Shown one piece after another: positions 26,623-35,146 of a DNA stretch of 64,000 bases (the first letter of the stretch is position 1; each line of letters opens with the position of its first letter). The notes under the pieces are model-generated. The model was not told the DNA's origin. It did no database searches and was given only the letters and a program-made list of their open reading frames with translations. Location: assembly GCF_004124325.1 (NCBI RefSeq), contig NZ_QBDT01000001.1, positions 4,898,001-4,962,000 on the forward strand. Reading direction: 5' to 3'. Made by a program: the position numbers and the translations under genes. This DNA is from Streptomyces sp. L2. Its GTDB lineage: Bacteria; Actinomycetota; Actinomycetes; Streptomycetales; Streptomycetaceae.

Positions 26623-27007
26623 GGGGATGATCGGTTTCGACAGCGGATGTCGAAGCAGGGGAAGCGTGTCGAGGAAGCGGCCATGATCTCGTAAACCACA
26701 GGCCGAAAAAAACAATCGCCAATACCAAGCGCGATTCCTCCCACTTCGCCCTCGCTGCCTAATCAGCAGCTAAGCGAAGCTCTCACGGGAGTGTCAGCCC
26801 GGGGCTGTTCCCGACCCGGATCCTGGCATCAGCTAGGGGACTAAACCTTGATCCCGGTCACGGGGTGAAGAGGGAAACCAAACAGTGACTGGGCCCGTCG
26901 GCGACTTGTTCGCGTGATCGCCGGGGCCGAGAAAAGCGAAGCGAACTGCACACGGAGAAGCCCTGGTTCCGCACCGTTGGACGCGGGTTCGATTCCCGCC
27001 ATCTCCA
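26623..27007 (+). ncRNA. ssrA: tmRNA (ssrA)
   Basis: The 5' end GGGGATG pairs with CATCTCC (27000-27006) to form the tRNA-like acceptor stem. The T arm GGGTTCGATTCCC and the D-loop-like GATCGGTTTCGACAG are canonical. The internal reading frame at 26718-26762 encodes the degradation tag. CCA is not encoded (ACGA follows), so it must be added after transcription. Four pseudoknot-like GC stems lie between tag and tRNA domain. The discriminator is A27007. Confidence 0.96.
26718..26762 (+). CDS. tmRNA proteolysis tag
   Basis: Resume codon GCC; the encoded tag is ANTKRDSSHFALAA, 14 residues, then TAA. The ALAA ending is the usual ClpXP degron. As remembered, the S. coelicolor tag is two residues longer with QQAF in place of HF. 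Confidence 0.93.
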   Translation, partial: ANTKRDSSHFALAA

Positions 27008-27037
27008 CGAGCCCCCTCCCGGGGGGTACCCCATGTG

Positions 27038-27074
27038 GGCAACGGCCCCGTCGCTTGTGCGGCGGGGCCGTTGC
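27038..27074 (+). terminator. Terminator of tmRNA
   Basis: 13-bp perfect stem (GGCAACGGCCCCG with CGGGGCCGTTGCC), 31 bases after the tmRNA 3' end. Confidence 0.85.
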
Positions 27075-27112
27075 CGTGGAAGCTCGTGCTCGTGCGCTGT
27101 CGCCTGCGGGCG

Positions 27113-27199
27113 CGTCGTGGCTGGTCGCGCAGTTCCCCGCGCCCCTAAGGGGCGCTCTTGACTGCGGGCAGTCGTGCTGCTGGGGCGGCACGGGTGGGC
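27113..27199. repeat. Dispersed Streptomyces repeat, copy A, overlapping the MFS gene 3' end
   Basis: Two modules. 27113-27154 has GTCGTGGCTGGTCGCGCAG, then TTCCCC and a GCGCCCC/GGGGCGC hairpin, and is shared with 55450-55492. 27163-27199 has GCGGGCAGTCGTGC and GGGCGGCACGGGTGGGCG, both present in reverse complement at 52892-52959. The element supplies the stop codon and roughly the last 18 codons of the MFS gene. Confidence 0.85.
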
Positions 27200-28404
27200 G
27201 CAGGCGGCACCCTGCCAGCGCCGGTAAGCGCAGCCACCCCCAGCGCAAGCAGAGCCGCGCCCGCCGGCACCGCGTACCCGACCGCCGCGGACAGGTGCTC
27301 CACCACCCACCCTCCCACCGCCGACCCGCACGCGATGCCCCCCAGCAGCCCGGTCACCACCAGACTCATCCCCTCGTTGACCCGGTCCTCCGGCGTCCGC
27401 CGCTGGACCACCGTCATCGCCGTCACCATCGTCGGCGCCGTCGCCATCCCCGCCACCAGCAGCGCCCCCGCCAGCACCCACAGCGACCCGGTGAGACCGG
27501 CCGCCGCCCACGGCAAGGTCATCAGCACCGCCATCCCGGCCAGGCAGTGCTCCAGCCGTACGTCCGTCGGCCGTACCGCGCCGTACACCAGACCCGCCGC
27601 ACACGACCCGGCGGCCTGCAACGCGAGCACGGCACCGGCGGCCGAGCGATGCCCGTGCGCGTCGGCGAAGGCGATCGTCACGACCTCCATCGACCCGAAC
27701 ACCGCCCCGGTCGCGGCGAAGCACGCCAGCAGGGGCGGAATCCCGGGACTGCGCAGCGGCGAGGGCGCGGCCGACCGCCCCCGCACCGGTGGCTCGGTAC
27801 CCCGCTGCGCGGCGAACACCAGCATCCCGCCGAGCAGCAGGACCGCCCCCGCGAGCGTGCCCGCTTCGGGGAAGAAGGCACCCGTCAGAAACGACGCCAG
27901 CACCGGCCCGAGCATGAAGCACAGCTCGTCGGCGGCCTGCTCGAAGGAGTTGGCGGTGTGCAGCGCGTCCGGGTCGTCCCGGAGCAGATGGGCCCAGCGC
28001 GCGCGGGACAGCCCGCCGATGTTGGGGGTGCACGCGGTGGCGCCGTACGCGACGAACAGACTCCAACTCGGCGCCCCGTACCGCACGCACACCAGCAGCC
28101 CCACACTCCCCAGCACGGCCACGACCGTGGCCGGCACGGCGACCCGGGCCTGCCCGAACCGGTCGACGAGCCGTGCGACCCACGGCCCGAGGACGCCGGT
28201 CGCCGCGAGCCCGGTGGCGGTGACGGCACCGGCGAGGGCGTACGACCCCCGGGCCCCGGCGATCATCACGACGGCACTCACACTGAACATGCCCATGGGC
28301 AGCCGGGCGAGCAGGTTGCCGACGGTGAAGGCGAGGGTGCCGGGCCGGGCGAAGAGCCGCAGGTAAGCACGGGCGCGCCCACGGGAGACGGTGATCTCGG
28401 ACAT
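27145..28404 (-). CDS. MFS efflux transporter
   Basis: 419 residues with about twelve helices; AraJ/CynX-like major facilitator. RLVDRFGQARV after helix 2 corresponds to the MFS signature loop. Starts ATG at 28404, 83 bases from a divergent LysR gene, so control by that regulator is likely. The C-terminal PTRAAPAARLPAVKSAP is encoded by the dispersed repeat 27113-27199 and is probably not ancestral. Substrate unknown. Confidence 0.88.
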   Translation of the reverse strand: MSEITVSRGRARAYLRLFARPGTLAFTVGNLLARLPMGMFSVSAVVMIAGARGSYALAGAVTATGLAATGVLGPWVARLVDRFGQARVAVPATVVAVLGSVGLLVCVRYGAPSWSLFVAYGATACTPNIGGLSRARWAHLLRDDPDALHTANSFEQAADELCFMLGPVLASFLTGAFFPEAGTLAGAVLLLGGMLVFAAQRGTEPPVRGRSAAPSPLRSPGIPPLLACFAATGAVFGSMEVVTIAFADAHGHRSAAGAVLALQAAGSCAAGLVYGAVRPTDVRLEHCLAGMAVLMTLPWAAAGLTGSLWVLAGALLVAGMATAPTMVTAMTVVQRRTPEDRVNEGMSLVVTGLLGGIACGSAVGGWVVEHLSAAVGYAVPAGAALLALGVAALTGAGRVPPAPTRAAPAARLPAVKSAP

Positions 28405-28487
28405 GCCTACACACTCACCCGGACCGAAGGACGGGGTCCAACACCTACTACGAACCCATCAACACACCGGCGTTGTAAATTCGGCGC

Positions 28488-29486
28488 ATGCCCGCCGCCC
28501 CCACAGACCCCCGACTCCTCCGCGCCTTCCTCACCGTGGCCGAGGAGCTGCATTTCACGAGGGCGGCGGCGCGCCTCCACGTCGCTCAACAAGCACTCAG
28601 CCGAGACGTACGGCGCCTCGAACGCGACCTGGGAGCGGACCTGTTCGTCCGTACGACCCGCCAGGTGACCCTGACCCCCGACGGTGAACGCCTCCTCCCG
28701 CACGCCCGCAGGGTCCTCGCCGCCCACGACGACCTCCTCGCCGCCTTCGGCCAGGCCCGCCCCCTCCTGGTCGACCTCAACTCACCCGGCCCCACCACCG
28801 GCCGCCGAGTCCTGCACCGCGCCCGCGAACTCGCCCCCGGCCACGAGCTGATGGCCCGCTACGAAAGCGGCCTGACCGGAGCGGCCACCGAGATCCTCGC
28901 CGGCCGCCTGGACGCCTCCTTCGGCCGCTACGCCGGCCTGGACCCCACCCTCCGCGCCGGCCTCGACCACCACCCGGTCCGCTACGAACAGATGGCGATC
29001 CTCCTCCCCGAGGCCCACCCCCTGTCCTCCCGTGAGTCCATCGCCCTCCCCTCCCTCTCCGGCGAGACGGTCTACGCGGGCGCCGGCAACCCCCGCACCC
29101 CGGAATGGACCGCCCTCGCCGAGGACCTCTTCTCCGCCCACTCGATCCACCTGGCCCCGCCCCTGCCCCTGGCCGTGGGGGACGAGGAGTTCGAACGCAT
29201 CATGGCCAAGACGGGCCACCCGGTCCTCGCGGTCCAGAACTTCCCCACCCTCCCCGGCACAGTCCTCCGCCCGCTCATTTCCCCCATCCCCCTCTCCCCC
29301 CTCTCCCTGGTCTGGCGCAAGCACCTGTCCCACCCGGCCCTGACAGCCCTCCGCCGAGCGGCAACGGAACTGGGGGAGACGGAGGGTTGGCTTCGGAGGC
29401 CGCCGGGGAGCTGGATTCCCTCGGCGGACGAGGAGGCGATGAGCGGAGGCCCCACACTCCCTTTGCGAGGGCCAACACCCCGCTGA
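28488..29486 (+). CDS. LysR-family transcriptional regulator
   Basis: 332 residues. HTH at residues 5-65: DPRLLRAFLTVAEELHFTRA, then AARLHVAQQALSRDVRRLE and LGADLFVRTTRQVTLTPDG. The C-terminal effector-binding region is the periplasmic-binding-protein type, and Gln replaces Ser in the usual QPALS. Divergent from the MFS transporter and probably its regulator. ATG start. The last 35 residues are Pro/Gly-rich. Confidence 0.92.
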   Translation: MPAAPTDPRLLRAFLTVAEELHFTRAAARLHVAQQALSRDVRRLERDLGADLFVRTTRQVTLTPDGERLLPHARRVLAAHDDLLAAFGQARPLLVDLNSPGPTTGRRVLHRARELAPGHELMARYESGLTGAATEILAGRLDASFGRYAGLDPTLRAGLDHHPVRYEQMAILLPEAHPLSSRESIALPSLSGETVYAGAGNPRTPEWTALAEDLFSAHSIHLAPPLPLAVGDEEFERIMAKTGHPVLAVQNFPTLPGTVLRPLISPIPLSPLSLVWRKHLSHPALTALRRAATELGETEGWLRRPPGSWIPSADEEAMSGGPTLPLRGPTPR

Positions 29487-29663
29487 CCGTTGGTCATGGC
29501 GGCGTCATGGAACAGCAACCGAACGCCGACTTCCGCGCCCACTCATCCCCATGTGTGAACTTTGTGCCACTGGGGCGACCGGCCCGCCCTTTTGCCCCCG
29601 CAGCCGACCTCGATACCGTAACGGCTGCTCAGCAAATGCCAACCGCCCCCACAGGAGCCAGCC

Positions 29664-30323
29664 GTGACCCGCCCCTCCCGCCTGCTCACCACAGCGACCG
29701 CCGGCGCCATGGCCGCACTCCTGCTCGCCGGCTGCGGGGGAGGGGGCGGCAGCGACACGAACTCGAACGGCAAGATCAAGGGGGCGGACACGGGGGGTCC
29801 GACTTCGGCTTCGCCGAGTGCGTCAGCGTCCACGGCTCCGGGCCGTCCGAACCTCGACATGCCAGCTGATCTGTCTTACACCTTTGACTGGCCCAAGACG
29901 GGTGACAAGGACAAGGACGCCGTCCTCTTCGACAGCGAACAGTCGATCAAGGCGGTCGACCTCGCGATCGTGCACCAGGACCCGCTCGACAAGGCGTACC
30001 GCTTCTACTACGACGGTGAAGCCGCAGCTCAGACGCAGCAGTTCATCAAGGCCTATGTGAAGGCCAAGGCGCGAACGACCGGCAGTTACCGCTACTACAA
30101 CCCTGTGGTGAATCTCAGCGGGTCGAACGAGGCGTCTTTGGTGTACTGCGAGGATCAGGGCAAGGCCTACGACTTGTACTTGAAGACGAAGAGGGTCGAC
30201 AAGACACCCGTCACCAAGAACAGCTATGTCCTGTACAGCTCGCAGATGCACAAGAACGACAAGGGCGTGTGGGTCATCCAGAAGCTCATGTCTGTGAGGG
30301 GGAGTTCGAAGTGTCAGCCCTGA
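29664..30323 (+). CDS. Secreted lipoprotein of unknown function
   Basis: 219 residues from a GTG with AGGAG 6 bases upstream. Signal peptide TRPSRLLTTATAGAMAALLL with lipobox LLAGC, then a Gly/Ser linker. The body (AYRFYYDGEAAAQTQQFIKAY, YVLYSSQMHKNDKGVWVIQKL) resembles small NTF2-like secreted domains in length and pattern, which is only an impression. Its 3' end overlaps the next gene by 13 bases, so the two are translationally coupled and may act together at the cell surface. Confidence 0.8.
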   Translation: MTRPSRLLTTATAGAMAALLLAGCGGGGGSDTNSNGKIKGADTGGPTSASPSASASTAPGRPNLDMPADLSYTFDWPKTGDKDKDAVLFDSEQSIKAVDLAIVHQDPLDKAYRFYYDGEAAAQTQQFIKAYVKAKARTTGSYRYYNPVVNLSGSNEASLVYCEDQGKAYDLYLKTKRVDKTPVTKNSYVLYSSQMHKNDKGVWVIQKLMSVRGSSKCQP

Positions 30324-31357
30324 GCACCGGTTCGCGGTCGCTGGTGGTGCTTTCGCTGATCGGGGTGATCCTCGTGGGAGCGTCACCTGCGGTGGCGGAC
30401 AACAAGATCGGCGGCGGCGCCCAGACCCCTCCGACACCTGGAGAGAAGACGTCGGGCTCGGCATCCGATGACGGCACCCTGTCCTCCACAGCCGGCGTCA
30501 TCGTCTACGACCGCTCGAAGAACGGCTCCGGCCCCACCACGGGCCCGGTCACCCCCACCACCTCCTGGACCCCGCCCGCCTGCTGGTACGCCCCGAAGTA
30601 CACCCCCGCGCAGCTGAAGGCCTACCTGGAGCCGATCTGGGAGGCCGAGTCGACGGGCTCGCAGTGGGACCTCGAGCAGCGGAATCGCTACGTCAAGGGC
30701 AAGCCTTACAAGGACTTCAACAAGGACAAGGCCGGCAAGGGCTACTGGTGGGACTCGTACGTCAACGAGGACTTCCCGCCCGGCTGGGACAAGTGTGATA
30801 AGCCCATCTTCTGGGTCGACAAGGGTGACGCTCCGCCCGCGGACATCCCGAACGCCGTAACCCCCGAGATCCTGGCCGAGCTCGCCTACAACGAGATCCG
30901 CGTCCCCACCACGAAGGTGTCCCTCGCCCCCGCCGACAGGACCAAGGTCAACCTCCCTACCTGGGCCTGGCTGGACGGTGTCCGCTTCAAGCCGGTGTCG
31001 GTGACCGCCTCGGTACCCGTGCTCGGTATCTCGGCCACGACCACCGCGGAACCGGTGTCCCTCAAGATCGACCCGGGCACCCCGGACGCGGAGACCTACC
31101 CCGCATCGGGCGCCTGCGAGATCAAGAACGGCAGCATCGGGGAGAAGTTCACCCACGGCAAGGCCGACGAGACACCCCCCTGCGGAGTCACATACCTCCA
31201 CTCCTCCGGCAACGGCTCCTTCCCCCTGAAGGCCACCATCACCTGGAAGATCCACTGGACCGGCACAGGCATCACCGGTGACCAGCCACTTCCCGACGGC
31301 ACCTTCGGCAACACCCAGGACGTCGTCGTACAGGAAATCCAGGCGGTCAACCGCTGA
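30311..31357 (+). CDS. Secreted protein of unknown function, coupled to the lipoprotein
   Basis: 348 residues from the GTG at 30311 (GGGGGAG 9 bases upstream), overlapping the lipoprotein stop. Signal peptide to about residue 29 (VLSLIGVILVGASPAVA). The mature part is rich in Trp, Tyr, Lys and Pro (PPACWYAPKYTPAQLKAYLE, KGYWWDSYVNEDFPPGWDK) and has four Cys in the C-terminal half, likely disulfides. Not recognised as a known enzyme. Together with the lipoprotein it looks like an exported two-protein unit. Confidence 0.8.
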   Translation: MSALSTGSRSLVVLSLIGVILVGASPAVADNKIGGGAQTPPTPGEKTSGSASDDGTLSSTAGVIVYDRSKNGSGPTTGPVTPTTSWTPPACWYAPKYTPAQLKAYLEPIWEAESTGSQWDLEQRNRYVKGKPYKDFNKDKAGKGYWWDSYVNEDFPPGWDKCDKPIFWVDKGDAPPADIPNAVTPEILAELAYNEIRVPTTKVSLAPADRTKVNLPTWAWLDGVRFKPVSVTASVPVLGISATTTAEPVSLKIDPGTPDAETYPASGACEIKNGSIGEKFTHGKADETPPCGVTYLHSSGNGSFPLKATITWKIHWTGTGITGDQPLPDGTFGNTQDVVVQEIQAVNR

Positions 31358-31794
31358 GGGACAGGAAGTGCCACTGCCCTCTTCCCCGGCCGCCCGCACG
31401 CCCGCTGAGCGGTCCGACGACTCCGTGCCGCGAGTGGAAGCTTTGGGCCACACCTGATGGCCTTGACCAGGGCAGACCCAGCGCTCGATCCGCCCATACC
31501 GTCCAATCGATCCGCCGGAGCCAGCCTTGATCCGCTGCTCTCGCCTGCTGGCCGGCTGTGGGGGAAGGGAGCCCAGGGCGCCGCGACGAACGAACCTCGG
31601 GCTTGGTCGCCGGTACGACGGCCTCCTGACGCTCGCCAGGCGCCGAACGCAGGCGAGGGAACCAACCCTTGTCACGGGTCAAGGGATCGCTTGTGCAGCG
31701 GACAGCCCGGTCCCCGGTGCCACGGCTGCGCTGTCAGTCCCCTGAAGTACTCTTCCCGCCGATACACGCACACCGACCGTGAGGATCAGAAGAG
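31358..31794. other. 437-base intergenic stretch with decayed gene copy
   Basis: No intact gene is supported. It contains the remnant of a second copy of the lipoprotein 5' end (see 31517-31570) and then sequence with no coding signature. The promoter of the DUF4246 gene should lie in the last 100 bases. Confidence 0.5.
31517..31570 (+). pseudogene. Truncated copy of the upstream lipoprotein gene start
   Basis: GGAGCCAGCC then TTGATCCGCTGCTCTCGCCTGCTGGCCGGCTGTGGGGG-type sequence matches the ribosome site, start and lipobox region of the lipoprotein gene (29653 onward). The hydrophobic signal core between SRLL and LLAGC is missing. The join falls at a shared CTGCT, as if by deletion between short direct repeats. 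The frame remains open to 31745 (72 codons) but no longer resembles the lipoprotein. Confidence 0.6.
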
Positions 31795-33306
31795 TTGACC
31801 GGCTTGTCTGCCTTCCCGCTGCCGTTTCAAGCGTCCCGTTCCATATCGTTCGCGAAGCCCCGAACCCTCCGGGAACTCGAGATGATGCAGTGCAGCGCAC
31901 TCATCCGGTCGAAGCCGCGGTGGTTCGAGAAGATGAACGACGCCGAGATCGTCGCCAGGTGGACGCGGGAGGCGGTGGCCCAGGGCCTCACCGAGGCACA
32001 GGTCCGCTACGTGCTCGCCGAACTCCACCACTACGCCGCGCTGCGGGACGCGGGTACCGGCATCGAGGTCTCCGCCGTCGACGGGGTGTGGCAGTCGGAC
32101 ACCCTGATCGACGACCAGCTCCGATCCCGGCTGCGCGAGGCGGTCCGGGTGCTGGAGCAGGTCCCTGAAGCAGAGCAGGACTGGCATCCCGGCTCCGACG
32201 GCCAGGTGCTGGACCTGGTTCACCCCTCACTGTTCTGCCTGGTGAGGGAGGCGAGCGGCGCACCCGAGAGGGCGTGGCAGAACCCGACGGACCGCTACTC
32301 GAAGCACGAGTTCTCGGAGAAGTTCCAGTGGCTGCCCACGGACGTCGACGTCAGCGAGGACGGTGACGTCACCTTCCGCTCGTACGTCAACAACGTCCAC
32401 CCCGAGACGCATCGCGAACTCGCCTCCGTCCTACCGGATTTGTTCGCCCGCCTGCGCCCGCTCCTTGAGAACGTCCTCACCGACCTGTGCCACCCGCGCC
32501 CCCCGCGGATCGAGGCCGATCCCTGGGGTTGGTACGGCGACTCGGAGCCGGAGTATCCGCAAAAGGCTTCCTTCAGCGAAGACCAGGCCTACAAGGACGC
32601 CCTGGACGCATGGGAAGAGGCCCACGACGACTGGTGGGAGAACCGCCGCCCGGCCGTCCCGGACGCCCCCGCCTTCACCGCGCCCGAGCTGCCCGGTGAA
32701 TCCGCCCGAGTCGATCTGCGCGGCCGCAGCCTCCAGGTCATCGTCAAGCTCGCCACGATTCACCTGACCCCGGACAAGCCCGAGTACGCCGGGGGTTCCT
32801 GGCACGTCGAGGGCATGCTGAACGAGCGGATCGTCTCGACCGGCATCTACTACTGGGACAGCGAGAACATCACCGAGAGCCGGCTCAGCTTCAGAGCGGC
32901 CCTCGACGACCCGGACTACGAGCAGAACGACGACAACGGCATGCGGGACGTCTACGGTCTGGAGGACGAAGACGCACTGAACCAGGTGCTGGGATCGGCA
33001 TCCACCCCGGCCGGCCGCTGCCTGGCCTTCCCGAACATCCTGCAACACCGCGTCGGCTCGTTCCGCCTCGCGGACCCCACCCGCCCGGGCCACCGCAAAA
33101 TACTCGCGTTCTTCCTGGTCGACCCGTCGGAAAAGATCGTCTCGACCTCCGACGTGCCCCCGCAGCAGCCCTGGTCCGACACCTCGACCATGACCCTCGA
33201 CCAGGCCAAGCGCTACCGCGAACAACTCATGCAGGAACGCAAGTTCTTCGTCGACGAACACAACGAGCAGCTCTACGAACGGGAGTTCTCGCTCTGTGAG
33301 CACTGA
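31795..33306 (+). CDS. DUF4246 protein, probable Fe(II)/2-oxoglutarate oxygenase-like
   Basis: 503 residues from a TTG with GAGG upstream; an internal ATG at 31882 would remove the conserved N-terminus. The conserved RTLRELEMMQ and WHVEGMLNERIVSTGIYYWDSENITESRL blocks match DUF4246, a family known mainly from fungi. His337-x-Glu339 and His418 (in NILQHRVGSFRLADP), with a following Arg in PGHRKIL, fit a jelly-roll iron and 2-oxoglutarate site. No cofactor partner gene is nearby. The family and fold are a recollection; the substrate is unknown. Confidence 0.78.
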   Translation: MTGLSAFPLPFQASRSISFAKPRTLRELEMMQCSALIRSKPRWFEKMNDAEIVARWTREAVAQGLTEAQVRYVLAELHHYAALRDAGTGIEVSAVDGVWQSDTLIDDQLRSRLREAVRVLEQVPEAEQDWHPGSDGQVLDLVHPSLFCLVREASGAPERAWQNPTDRYSKHEFSEKFQWLPTDVDVSEDGDVTFRSYVNNVHPETHRELASVLPDLFARLRPLLENVLTDLCHPRPPRIEADPWGWYGDSEPEYPQKASFSEDQAYKDALDAWEEAHDDWWENRRPAVPDAPAFTAPELPGESARVDLRGRSLQVIVKLATIHLTPDKPEYAGGSWHVEGMLNERIVSTGIYYWDSENITESRLSFRAALDDPDYEQNDDNGMRDVYGLEDEDALNQVLGSASTPAGRCLAFPNILQHRVGSFRLADPTRPGHRKILAFFLVDPSEKIVSTSDVPPQQPWSDTSTMTLDQAKRYREQLMQERKFFVDEHNEQLYEREFSLCEH

Positions 33307-33320
33307 ACTCCAACTGCGCT

Positions 33321-33620
33321 ATGCGAGCCGGCCAGCCACATAGGTGGCCCCATTTCGATCCGCACGAGATGATCGCGGCAACACTCGTACAGCACCCCCG
33401 CTACGTGGACTGCGCCGACAGCCGCTGGGACGAGAACGCCGCGTTCATTGCCATGGCCAGGGAAGCGGTGCCCAAGCTGGTGCCGGAGGTCAAGTACTTG
33501 CGGGAACTCCTGTCCGAGGGACACGACCTCCGAAAGAAGCACGAACGGAGGCCGCCGAATCAACCACCTGCGTCAGAAAGCCCTGCTGCCCTGGACGACC
33601 TGCGCGCAGCGACGGAATGA
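33321..33620 (+). CDS. Small hypothetical protein, possibly a gene remnant
   Basis: 99 residues. The part AAFIAMAREAVPKLVPEVKYLRELL resembles a short helical motif common in small Streptomyces proteins of phage and accessory origin. The start is not clearly defined and the C-terminus is low-complexity. It begins 14 bases after the DUF4246 stop, so it may be cotranscribed. Confidence 0.45.
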   Translation: MRAGQPHRWPHFDPHEMIAATLVQHPRYVDCADSRWDENAAFIAMAREAVPKLVPEVKYLRELLSEGHDLRKKHERRPPNQPPASESPAALDDLRAATE

Positions 33621-33629
33621 GCCAGCTTC

Positions 33630-34100
33630 ATGTCTTCTCGACCCGCACCCGACTGGGAGACCGGCGAGGGAGTGTTCGGCATCAGCGATCCCGCTGAGGT
33701 GGATGCCGCCTTCGCGCGCGATGAGAACCACCTCGGCACTGCCGTGATCTCCTTGGCGCTCACCTGTTCGCTGGAGGAGGCCTCGCCCCGGATCGTCAGG
33801 GCCATGCAATTGCCTGACCTCCACCAGCGGATCTACGCGTTCACGGCAGCGGGCGACGCCGCGCGACTCAACCAGGGACTGACGCCCGAGCTGTACGCCG
33901 CCCTTCGCACGGAGGGGATCAAGGGCCTCGCCGAGGACGCCATCCGGGACACACTGACGTTCGTACCGCACCGGGACCTGCCGCCATGGCTCAAGCGGCT
34001 GCGTGTCTATCTGAGGGTGCGGGACAAGCTCGAATACTGGTGGATGCTGTGCACGGACGCGGTCGAGGACGCTCGGCGCGTCCTACGGCGGCGTCGCTGA
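33630..34100 (+). CDS. Hypothetical helical protein
   Basis: 156 residues, ATG at 33630, mostly alpha-helical. DENHLGTAVISLALTCSLEEA followed by helices with Leu/Ala spacing suggests one or two HEAT-like repeats. A basic C-terminus (RRVLRRRR). Last gene of the accessory run 29.7-34.1 kb. I do not recognise the family. Confidence 0.6.
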   Translation: MSSRPAPDWETGEGVFGISDPAEVDAAFARDENHLGTAVISLALTCSLEEASPRIVRAMQLPDLHQRIYAFTAAGDAARLNQGLTPELYAALRTEGIKGLAEDAIRDTLTFVPHRDLPPWLKRLRVYLRVRDKLEYWWMLCTDAVEDARRVLRRRR

Positions 34101-34145
34101 GGCGGCTGACAGGCAGCGACGGCCCAGCCGAGCCAACCGGAATTC

Positions 34146-34802
34146 CTATCCGACCAGCTCGCCGAGGAGCACCGGCAGCTTGCGCATGTCGTCGAAGACC
34201 CTCGTGCCGGGGCCTTCGAGGCGGGCGGCCGGTGTCAGCCCGCCCGCGTAGCCGAGGGCTCGCATGCCGGCCGCGCGGGCCGCCCGTACGCCGGGCTCGC
34301 TGTCCTCGACCACCACGCAGGCGGCGGGGTCCACGCCCATCTGCCGGGCCGCGTGCAGGAACAGGTCGGGTGCGGGTTTGCCGTGGGCGACTTCGGTGGA
34401 GCTGTAGATGCGGCCGGCGAAGTGGTCGTAGAGGCCGGTACGGCCCAGGGTGTGCCGCATCTTCTCGTGCGAGCCGCTGGAGGCCACGCACGTCGACAGG
34501 GTGATCGAGGCGAGCGCCTCCGGGAGCCCCTCGACAGGGGCGAGGTCCGCGTCCACGGCCTCCCGGTGCAGCTGCTCGAACCGCTCCGCCCACACCCCGG
34601 CGGTCTCCTCACCGAGCCGGGCCGCTATCTGCTCCCGGATCGCGGCGTGCGAGCGTCCGATGAACCGCTCGACGACCTCCGCCTCGGTCAGCGGCCAGCC
34701 GAGCTGCGCGCCCAGGGCCACCTGGACCCGGGCGGCGATGCGTTCGCTGTCGACCAGGACGCCGTCACAGTCGAAGATGACGAGTTCAATCGGCTTGATC
34801 AT
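34146..34802 (-). CDS. HAD superfamily phosphatase (beta-phosphoglucomutase/YcjU-like)
   Basis: 218 residues. HAD motif I DCDGVLVDSE (nucleophile Asp in FDCDG), motif II Ser in CVASSGSHEK, motif III Lys in HGKPAPDLF and motif IV VEDSEPGV. The cap is an inserted helical bundle (residues 17-85). Likely acts on a small sugar phosphate or nucleotide. It converges with the accessory block and is separated from it by 45 bases. Confidence 0.93.
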   Translation of the reverse strand: MIKPIELVIFDCDGVLVDSERIAARVQVALGAQLGWPLTEAEVVERFIGRSHAAIREQIAARLGEETAGVWAERFEQLHREAVDADLAPVEGLPEALASITLSTCVASSGSHEKMRHTLGRTGLYDHFAGRIYSSTEVAHGKPAPDLFLHAARQMGVDPAACVVVEDSEPGVRAARAAGMRALGYAGGLTPAARLEGPGTRVFDDMRKLPVLLGELVG

Positions 34803-34951
34803 CCTCGCAGCGTAGATGGTGGCGGGGGCCGGTCACCGGCTCTCGGTGAGTTCCGCGACCTCGGACTCCGGGGGTACGGATGGAGCATTTCGGTGAGGAG
34901 TGTTTCGCTCGTCTCCGGGCCGTAGCAGCCGGCGGTGTCGAAGAGGACGCC

Positions 34952-35137
34952 TCACTCCACCGGCTCAGGGGAGAGGGAGCTGAGGAAGGCGGCCCAGGTG
35001 GCTGGGGGGAGTGTGAGGTGGGGGTGGGCCGGGCACTTGGAGTCGCGGATGTGGATCGTGGTGGGGGTGGTGGCGACCTCGACACAGTTGGAAGCGTCAG
35101 GGCTGTAGGAGGACTTCCTCCACTGGTGTTCGGACAC
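34952..35137 (-). CDS. DUF397 protein
   Basis: 61 residues: QWRKSSYSPDASNCVEVA, then IRDSKCPAHPHLTLPPATWAAFL, the diagnostic DUF397 pattern. Immediately downstream (9-base gap) of an XRE/DUF5753 regulator, the normal partner in Streptomyces. Such pairs are orphan regulators of development; whiJ-type systems are examples. Confidence 0.93.
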   Translation of the reverse strand: MSEHQWRKSSYSPDASNCVEVATTPTTIHIRDSKCPAHPHLTLPPATWAAFLSSLSPEPVE

Positions 35138-35146
35138 GGCTACCTC

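Noticed and set aside
26623..27200. Integration (att) site at the 3' end of tmRNA
   Set aside because: tmRNA 3' ends are common phage targets, but no integrase or second copy of the 3' end is present in the window.
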